DNA of 64,000 bases from Nageia nagi (lineage: Eukaryota; Pinophyta), in contig JBITNC010000001.1 of NCBI GenBank assembly GCA_050084985.1, positions 120,094,001 through 120,158,000 of the forward strand, given 5' to 3'. The notes below the pieces were generated by a model. The model was given only the letters and a program-made list of their open reading frames with translations. It did not search any database and had not been told where the DNA came from. Positions 55,586 through 64,000 of this stretch are shown here, piece by piece; position 1 is the first letter of the stretch, and the number at the start of each line of letters is the position of its first letter. The translations under genes and the position numbers were made by a program.

Positions 55586-55946
55586 GAAGCCAATACCATT
55601 CAATTCTTGGAATAATATTTTTTTAAGAAACAAATCTCAAATCTGCAATAAATAAATGAGTTGGCTCAAGAAGCCATTGTAAAATTTTTACATGCTAGAA
55701 AGCTAAATAGTGTCTTGGAAGGATTCAAAGCAGACACAGAGAAGATTAAGGTATCCCTCATCCTATCATAAGTTGATTATAAAGATATGAGTGAACTAAA
55801 TAAAAGGATGCAAGCATTCCTTCCACCAGACATGATGGTAGCAATTGAGACTGCAACCAGATCCACTTCTAGGTAAGCCACTGGGAGTAGCAGTTGATAG
55901 GTTCTATTCTCCAGTAGGTTGAGACCCCAAAGAGCCACAAAAAAAT

Positions 55947-58032
55947 TGTATTCCTTCAGTATAACACTCAAAATTTGGGTAATTCTATTATTTTTCATTC
56001 TTCATTATTTCATTCCAGGAGCTGTGTATATAAGAGTACCCGAGAGGATATTATTCTTTTAAAAGTCTTCATGAGTTATAAAATTTTGTATTCTTTCATT
56101 ATAAATTCCCACTCTTCTCATTTCTTTTCCTTAGGGTGTTGGGAGTCATTTTTTTAGTACTTGGAAATTATGTAAATAACGACATCCGAGAGTTATGTTA
56201 TTTTTTAGTAGTACCTAGGGATTATGTAAATAAAGTTACCTAAGAGTTATGTTAATAAGATTTGTCAATTTTATATTCTTTTATTCTTTAATGATCGAGA
56301 GTTGAGAGTGCCCAGGAGTCATGTCATCTTCTCCAGTATACTCAAAAAGTCATATGTAAAAATTTTCGGAATCATATTTATTACCTTAAAGTCTTTAGGA
56401 ATTGTTGGCACAAATGTCCAAAACTTGTACATATTTAGAGTTCCAATTTTGAAAAATATCATCAGAGCTCAGGCATTTTGAAGGATGATATCACAAATTT
56501 TGGAAAAAATAAACGGGCCCCTGAAAAAGCAATGGCGGGTGAGACTTTTGAAGAACATCAATAGAGCCTGGTGATTTTGGGAGATGACATCACAATTTTT
56601 GATTAGAATCAATGAGTCCTGGTAGAATTAGAATATTGATAGAGCCCGATGATTTTGGAATATGATGTCATAGTTTTCGATCAAAATTAGTAGGTCCTTG
56701 AGCAAGTAATGAGGGTGAGATTTTTGAAGAATATCAACAGAGGCTGATGATTTCAGAAGGTGATATATTTTTTTTGTAGAATCAATGGGTTTTGGAGAAA
56801 TTAGAATTTCGATAGAGCCCATCATCTTAAGAGATGACATCATGATTTTCGGCTAAAATCAGTAGGTCCTAATAGAATCAAAATATCAATAGAGCCCAAT
56901 GATTTTGAAGGATGATATCATAGTTTTTGATGAAAAAAGCAGGTCCTAGAAGAACCAAATCATCAACAAGCTTGAAAGAAGAACATAGAGCTCTTTAAAC
57001 AATTGAAAGAGTAGTGCATGAGAAAGAACACCCAGGTCCACTTCATCTTAAATGTTTGACCTTTAAGACCCTGATAATGTGTCCACACCAATTTATTTTC
57101 ACATAACATGGTAATTCTTCTTGATCCAAGTAAACATAATGTGTATCAACCATCATTACTTGATTATTGATATCCATAGTAGAGATCATAAAGATTACAA
57201 TGAAGCAGATAGCGGACTAATAAAGCATGCAACCAATCATACCAATCAATGTGCAATTAAATAACTGCTCAATCAGCTATATTCCTACCTTCAATTAGCA
57301 ATAGTGTTATATTCAATCAGCTACAGGGCAGAGGAAGGAGTAGTCAATGACATTTTAAAGGATTGCGGCTCTATGGACATGGCTGATCAGAAGTTGCAAA
57401 TTCCCAGATAGTTCAGATAGTTATGTTTGATTAGTACTTTTCCACTATATAATCTAGCATAGTTGTAGCATTTATGTAAATAGTGCTATTTTAGTTATTT
57501 CATTCAATGCTAGTAGTAATGTATATTAATAAAACCCAACCACCCAAAGGGAGAATTGTATAAATAGCTAGTTTTCAAAAATTAAGAAGGTCGAACATTT
57601 TAGCAAATTTGCTCTAATCAGTAAAAGCAATTCACATATGATAATGTAAATAGATAATGCTTTGCTCTCTTGAACAAAATGGCTGTTATTGCTTTTGTGA
57701 ATGTTATGTGTAGAATGTTTTCTTCAAATTATGGCTATGTATTGTGACTGCGAGACCCCAAGTGCAAGATAGTTTGCTATTCTTAATCTTGGCTATGGAT
57801 TGTTGCTGTGTTGCAATGCTCGAGTTGTAAATTTCTAGTTTTAGTTATTTATTTGCTTATCTCTTTCCTGTAACTCTCCATCTTTTTATTCCTTTCTTGT
57901 TACTTTTGACCTTAAATATAGATAGGAACCGCTTTTTAAATTGAAGATTGAGAAGAAAATCAACACGAGCGCATCCCCCCACCACCTACTCTTTCAAGGA
58001 ACCTATCATTGTGGGAAGTGGAGAACACAACA
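55947..58032 (+). repeat. 3' LTR of the Tat-like element
   Basis: It starts TGTATTCCTTCAG like its partner and ends 'cacaaca'. The same internal repeats (about 56450-56990) and the same TATA box (near 57560, 'tataaatagctag') are present. Substitutions and small indels relative to the 5' LTR are frequent. Confidence 0.88.
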
Positions 58033-58037
58033 GCTAC

Positions 58038-58565
58038 AAAATTTTCAAGTGCTCTTTAATTTCTTAGTGTTTTAGAATATCCAAGTGCACTCCATAATCT
58101 TCAAATGTGCTCCAAAATCAAGTACTATAGATCTCCTTGTACTTCATAATCTCAAGTGCACTCTAGAATCTTTAAGTGCTTTAAATCTTCAAGTGCATTG
58201 GAATTTTCAAAAGCTCTAAAATCTTTATAGGTGTTAAGATCTTTAACTGTTTTAGAATCTCATTCTCTAGAAACTCCAAACGTTGCAAAAGAATTAATTG
58301 CATTGAAAGCTTTCCCTTCTCTTTCCTGTAAATTGCCTTCCTCCATTGCCTCTCCATCTCAAAATTATCTTTTTTCACTACTTATTATGGTATCTTCTCT
58401 TTATTGTTATTCTACATTGGAAATGGAATAGATTTATAGCCTCATTAGTTAATGAGTCGGGCCTTTTTGTTATGTTTATGCCCAATGTGGGAATATTATA
58501 TGAATTCAAACTTCTCTTTCCACTTGAAGATTATGAAATCTTCAAGTACTCAATGGATTTTGTAA
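58038..58565 (-). repeat. tandem TATA-plus-ORF unit, copy 2
   Basis: It carries the same layout as copy 1: the TATA box 'ctataaatc' on the minus strand near 58436, a start codon replaced by GTG near 58376, and a frame at 58378-58181 (VKKDNFEMERQWRKAIYRKE, then LKQLKILTPIKILELLKIPM). The rest is short 'cttcaagtgc' repeats. It begins right after the target duplication of the large element. Confidence 0.65.
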
Positions 58566-59090
58566 GTGCCACAAAATCTTCAAGGGCTTTAGAATCTCTA
58601 AGTAAACACCAAATTCTTCAAGTGCACTCTAGAATCTTCAAGTGATTTAGAATTCCATGTACTCCATAATCTTCAAGTGCATTCTATAATCCTTAAGTGC
58701 TCTTAAATCTCTAAGTGCTTTAAATCTCAGTTACTCCAAAATCTTCAAATGGGTGGGATTTTTCAAAGGCTTTGAAATATTTATAGGTGTCAAGATCTTC
58801 AATGGTTCTAGACTCTCCAAGTGCTCTAGAAACTCCAAAGGTGCCAAAAGCATCGAATGCATTGAAATTGTTTCTCTTCTTTCTTTCCTTTGAATAAACT
58901 TCCTCCTTTGCCTTTCCATCTGAAATTATCTTCTTCATTACTTATTGTGATGTCTCTTCTTTATTGTTATTCTACTTTGGAAATGGGTTAGATTTATAGC
59001 CTCATTAGTTAATGAATTGACCTTTTGGTTATGTTTCCATCTAATGCGGGAACTTTCTATTAATTCAAACTCCACTTTCCACTTGATTAT
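58566..59090 (-). repeat. tandem TATA-plus-ORF unit, copy 3
   Basis: This is the best-kept copy. On the minus strand the TATA box near 58995 ('ctataaatctaaccc') is followed about 55 bases on by an ATG at 58938. Two overlapping frames are open: 58938-58720 (MKKIISDGKAKEEVYSKERK, FNAFDAFGTFGVSRALGESR) and 58919-58731 (MERQRRKFIQRKERRETISM, LEFLEHLESLEPLKILTPIN). The second frame is the one shared with copy 2. Confidence 0.65.
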
Positions 59091-62000
59091 CCTCATTTGA
59101 ATGATTGTTAGTTGGATTGAGGAGAATTCTTATGTTGATAAGACATTGATCATTAAATTTGCATCTCCATACACAAACAATTGCTAATAAAATATATATT
59201 ATTATGAATTAAATGTTTTATTTTTCAGTTGAATCTTATATTTTTTTAAAGAAGGATACTTCAAACTTTAAGCTTGCATAGGTATCAATAGCATAGCACC
59301 ATTAAATCATAGGAATAATGTTAGGTTTTGAACTCAAGCTTTAAGTATGCAAATTACCTTTTTACCAATTTATTTTCCATATTATTATTTAAAATAATAT
59401 ATTTCGAGTTTTAATTTTATTTTACATACTTTTATTAAGATGCTATATAACTATAAATTAGCATGTCTGTCAATCAAACTTCTAATTATAAAACATAAAA
59501 TATACTATAAACATATGTTACTTAATGGTCAACTTCTTGCCTTTAACAATGTAATTGATGTTATATGAATTTACGCTATTTGATCTATAGCTTTTATAAA
59601 ATGTCAAGCATTGAAGCAATGAATAAGGTTGTTTATATGTTGATTTCACAATCTGAATTTAGTTATTTTATTTATCTTCAATTAAATTCTATAATATTTT
59701 TAAGTAACACAATTTATAGTTTCATATTCTTAATTAATTATGTTAATGTTTAAATAATAATTTTACATATTGATCATTAATTCTACGTAATGCTTTTCAT
59801 TGTATCATTATTGAGATTAATAATTTGAATTATTTTTGTTAATATTTAGCTAAACTTAATTTGATGATTGATCATTTTGTAAAAGGTAGGCAGGTTGGTT
59901 AATAATTTGGTATACAATCATGGAACTTGTTGAATACACCTTCAACATTAGTTAGTATGTGTTTATTTCTTATTATCATCAATCCACCCTTTTAAGACAA
60001 TTGCAAAGAACATGAATTTATCTTTCCTTTTTTGTGCATTAATGACTTAAAGCATTTAGCCTTACATGATTGCCTCTTTGAAATCATCAATACACATTTG
60101 GTTGGGATATATTATAGTCAAATTGCTAAGGTGAGGCATGATTACAGCCTTTTTGAGATCTATTATGCCATAATCTTGATCTTGAGAAAAAGACATGAAA
60201 AGGTCTTGATGTACACCTTGATCCTTCTTGTTTATTTCAAATTCATTAATTTCAATTTGGCATCCCACATGGATTTTCTTATCTAGAGCCCTCTTAAACT
60301 ACTCCAAATTGCCCTCTTCTTTTCATCATAAGGTTTTGACTTTCTTGGCTTAGGTGCCTTCAAGGTGGACATATTTGCTCCTCCACTTCTACCATCTTGG
60401 TTTGTGCTACGAGTTCATAAAACTCCTTCTAATGAGTCTATTTTTTGCTTCCATCATTTAATCGTGTTTTAAGGTCATACTCGATGGATGTTGTAATCCT
60501 AATTCTTGATTATATCAATTTTGCTTGCAAGACATGCTTCTTCTACCTCCTTATACATTAATGATTTTTAAGTATCTACTTCAAGCACAATTTATATAGA
60601 GAAAATTCAGTTCTAAAAAATTTAAAAAGATAAATTTAAAAATAAATATCTAATTTCATCTACATGTAAAATCAACTTATAATTTAGAAAACAACTTATT
60701 TCCTTTATCTTATTCATCAATGCCCACTATTTGAAGAATTACTTATTTTCCTTTTTTTATTTCATCAATGCTTACTACATACTTCAATATGGAAAGGAAG
60801 CTCTACACACAAATATAAACATCCTCTTATAATAAAGAAAAACTATATATAAATGTAAAGTTGTGAACTATCAAATCTAATATTTTCTTCATCTTTCTTT
60901 ATATTTAATTTCATTATTAATAAAAAATTCAAAATAATTGCAAAGTTCCAAATTTATGTGAAATGCATAATCTTCATTTAAATTTTTACCGTTGAATTTA
61001 ATTCTATGCATAAATTACTTTAACCTTTTATACTATTGAGCTAGATAAATTATTAGATCTCCATTTTATCCCTTGTTGGCAAAAGTAAAAAAATCCTTGC
61101 TTGAACACTATTTTGGCATTTATTTAGTAATTAGGCAATGCCAGACAAACAGACAAAACAAGCATACTATAAAACATAGTTTGAGTAGTTTTAAAAAGAA
61201 TCACTATTTTAACACCAAATTCACCACCAAATTTAGCCAACAAGTCTTCATAAAACACCTCCATATTATCATTGAGGGCCTTTATCTAGAATGCGTTTGA
61301 AGTAAGTATAATTGACTTAGGGAAAAATTTGTTTTAGTTGTAATTTATGTTGATGAAAAGGAGTTAGTTTGTATTAATCAAATTTAAGTGGAATTTAAAA
61401 TCTTAAATTTCTTCACATTTAACTAGTAAAAAAATTGAAAAATAAATATTCAACCAAATTTATCATCATGATCAATTTAACAATTGTCATTTATACATAA
61501 TTTAGAGAATTTCTTTGGAGATATCACGAAGATTATTAGGATCATCTTTACACTATTTGTTATTTCAAATATTGTTGAAAGAGAGGGTTGATTGAAATTA
61601 TAAATAATTTTAGAAATTTATATTATTCAAAAATATTAAAAAAGATAATATTAATTATTATTTATTATTAGAATAAGAGGGTAATTAGCTTTAGGGATTG
61701 GGAAATACCATATAGCTACATTAAATGAAGATGCAAAATGGGAAAATGATTTGTTGGATATTGTTAAGGTTAATTATACTAATAGTATTTTCAAAATAAA
61801 ATCTAGGGAATTATTAATATAATAAATAAGAGTATATGATAGTAATGATATCAAGAACAGATCTATAAAAAATTAAATAACTTAGTCATATACTTAGCTT
61901 CAATGAGAAGTTTTGAACCTTATTGTTCCCTAAAAAAATAAATGTTGACATGACCTGCAAAATGTTGCCATGTTTTTGTAAAATATAGTCATGCTTTTTG

Positions 62001-63168
62001 ATTGAAATTTATAGTTGTTTTGTAATAGTCTTAGATAAATTTGACCTCTTTCAATGAGGTTGTCCACATACTTTGATATTTGTTGGGGATAGTCGTTAAG
62101 AAAACAAATGTAAAGGATCTCTCCTAAGTTGAAGAATCATACCTCATTAAAAACAAATCACATCATATTAGATCCCATTAACTATTAACATCCCATATTA
62201 AGTGAGATACATATATCAAGAGAGAAGTATGAATGTGAATCTTCCATTGCCTTTAAAGACTTTGTTAATGATGATACCTTAATAGGACCAATGAGATATA
62301 CAATGAATCATTGATTTGTTGCTAAGCTTATCATAGATAATGTAAGTGATAAATATTTTTCTATGGATATGATGAGATAAAATTAAAAACTTTCTAAACT
62401 ATATTTAAGAATATAGTGAAATGGTAGACTATCAAATTGTGTTGGAGATAACTATTGATTTTTATTTTTTCTTATAACATTGCAACATTTTGCAAAATAC
62501 TGTAATGCTTCAAGTTTTTTTCTTTTTCTTTTTTTTTTTATTTATAGGCTTGTTTGGATTTTTTTCTTGCTTGTGTTTATTATATCTTGTTTTATTCATG
62601 TTCATGTATTTTATTGAAATATTGTAGTATCTTATGCTTAATATATTTTTGAACATATCTAACTTACAATACTAAAATAATTGTTATATGACCTATCCTT
62701 GATGAAAATTTGGTTAAAATCCTACCAAAAAAAGGTTAATCCATTGTAAATGTTTTTCATTTTTCACTTTAAAAAAATTGAAAATGCAAAAATTAAAACT
62801 TCACTTTAAATTTCGAAGTAGGTGTTTGTTAATGTAATACATTTTGAGGTGCATGATGTATATGGGATCGTTTGGAAGTTTATGTTTTACTAAACATATG
62901 CTCCTAAATTGAAATTATATATAATTATAAGTAGGTTAGACTAAATGATTTCAAACTTACCTTTTATTTCTCTTGTTTTTATGGTGCTTTTCATAGTTTC
63001 TTTGAGGCATTCGTCTTCAAATTATGGAAACAAATAATCTTTCGTGAGTGAATTTAGATGGTCAAAAGTAAAATTGTTGGTATTCACAAAGTAAAAATCA
63101 AAGGTCATTTATCATGGGTGATTTTAAACCCCTCTCTACATGCATGAGAAATAAGGTAGAGTATCATA
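59091..63168. other. AT-rich intergenic sequence, no gene seen
   Basis: Very AT-rich throughout. Short frames (for example 60032-60286 and 61073-61300) show no known motif and overlap frames on the other strand. No LTR pair, RNA gene or coding homology could be supported. Confidence 0.5.
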
Positions 63169-64000
63169 TGTAATGTCCCCATTTTTTAGGTGTTTTCCCC
63201 ATTTCACCTTTGATAAATGGGAACATTAATTTAGGTGTGATTTTGTATAATTTGGTAGAAATTGACCAAAATGATGTAAATGCCATGTAGAGGCTTAGCA
63301 AAGCTCTAATTATGGAATAAATGGCCCTTTTATATATTTATTTTGTATTTAGTTAATTACTAAATGCCAATAATACATGTTTGTAATACCAAGGCAATTA
63401 TATTTATAAATGCAATATTAGTCTCCTTAAAAGAGGCATTGCATATTTTAGCCTTGATGAATGTATTATTGGATTTTAATGTATCTCTAGTCATTAGTGC
63501 TTTCCTCTTCGAGGTAAAGCATCCCCCTAGGTAATTGCATCAACTACGAGATCATTTGAAGCTCTAAGGTTGAATGTGGTACTTCGAACTAGGCTTTGGC
63601 AATATCAAGGCAAGTGGACAATTTCCTTAGCATGGATGTTGGACATGTAAGCATCCCAAGATCCCATGTTGGCCCTCCTTAGCACTTGAACCTATGGCAC
63701 TGATCATTAGGCACTTCAAATCACCCTCTCTTGGATGTTGGCATTCTTGGCCCTTAGATGTGATTTCATCCATCCTAAGGCTTCCTGTATTAGGATATTG
63801 CATACATGAGCACACAGATCACATCACTCCACTATTAGATCATCTAATGCAAGATTAGAAGGTGATCACCCTCTCCTATAAAAGGAGGAACTTAGTCATT
63901 ATCAATATGCTAATTATTGTTATTAAACCCCTTTTATTTGGATTGAATGGAGACTCTATATTTTCCACTTGTAGGGAAACCTACATTTGAGGTATCGAGG
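63169..64000 (+). repeat. LTR, 5' part, running off the window
   Basis: It starts TGTAATGTCCCC after 'gtatcata', a common beginning of plant LTRs, and has a strong TATA box at 63877-63884 ('cctataaaaggagg') some 700 bp later. The following 120 bases look like the transcribed R/U5 part. No partner LTR is inside the window, so the call rests on layout alone. If it is a 5' LTR, the element's genes lie beyond 64000. Confidence 0.5.

Larger units (their letters stand above)
40573..58032 (+). mobile_element. Ty3/gypsy LTR retrotransposon, Tat-like, with extra RNase H and extra 3' ORFs
   Basis: A 17.5-kb element (including a 2.8-kb nested insert) has two LTRs of about 2.08 kb and a perfect 5-bp target duplication, GCTAC, at 40568-40572 and 58033-58037. 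Order on the + strand: 5' LTR, gag (42984-43720 and 46550-47570), protease (47574-48119), an extra RNase H of the plant cellular type (48200-48640), RT (49110-49680), RNase H (49900-50270), integrase (50300-51570), and unrecognised reading frames (52044-55585), then the 3' LTR. An additional RNase H is a mark of the Tat lineage. Stops and frameshifts run through all genes, and the LTRs differ at many sites, so it is an old, inactive copy. Confidence 0.88.

Noticed and set aside
60032-60286. Overlapping 84- and 68-codon frames on opposite strands
   Set aside because: No motif, biased only by AT content, and no neighbouring coding sequence.

Overview
The window looks like plant nuclear DNA, most likely from a gymnosperm or another large-genome plant. 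It is AT-rich and gene-poor, full of broken and nested retrotransposons. It holds decayed pentatricopeptide repeat (PPR) fragments and one real gene whose short exons are spread over 28 kb by transposon-filled introns. The species is an inference; no rRNA, tRNA gene or bacterial-type operon is visible.

The one intact gene is an RBR-type (RING1-IBR-RING2) E3 ubiquitin ligase of the RNF216/TRIAD3 family on the + strand. I can trace ten exons from 10811 to 38775, all with GT-AG borders and all separated by phase-0 introns, giving 320 codons. All zinc ligands of the IBR and Rcat domains and the catalytic cysteine are present. Intron 1 (8.8 kb) holds an antisense LINE. Intron 3 (11 kb) holds a LINE-like tail, a Ty1/copia relic and a complete but polymerase-less gag-protease LTR element. 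Intron 8 (3.9 kb) holds a tRNA-like SINE candidate and a second antisense LINE.

Upstream of the gene (1-10700) lie a dead Ty3/gypsy chromovirus (1-2920), PPR pseudogene pieces including an E/E+ tail (3675-5515) broken by an LTR, an unrecognised antisense coding relic (5560-7200), and a roughly 300-bp tandem array that is a decayed PPR P-L-S triplet array (7690-9480).

Downstream of the gene lies a 17.5-kb Ty3/gypsy element (40573-58032) with paired LTRs and a GCTAC target duplication. Its domain order is gag, protease, an extra plant-type RNase H, RT, RNase H, integrase, and then about 4 kb of unrecognised reading frames with a coiled coil before the 3' LTR. Inside its gag sits a young 2.8-kb antisense element (43724-46544) with two identical 219-bp LTRs, an AGGTC target duplication, a primer-binding site and a polypurine tract. 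In place of its own genes this element carries a GC-rich block with a recognisable piece of a plant pepsin-type aspartyl protease gene. The large element landed in a tandem array of short units, each with a TATA box and the remains of a small leucine/glutamate-rich reading frame (39900-40567 and 58038-59090).

The last part (59090-63168) is AT-rich with no gene I can support. The window ends inside another LTR that starts at 63169.
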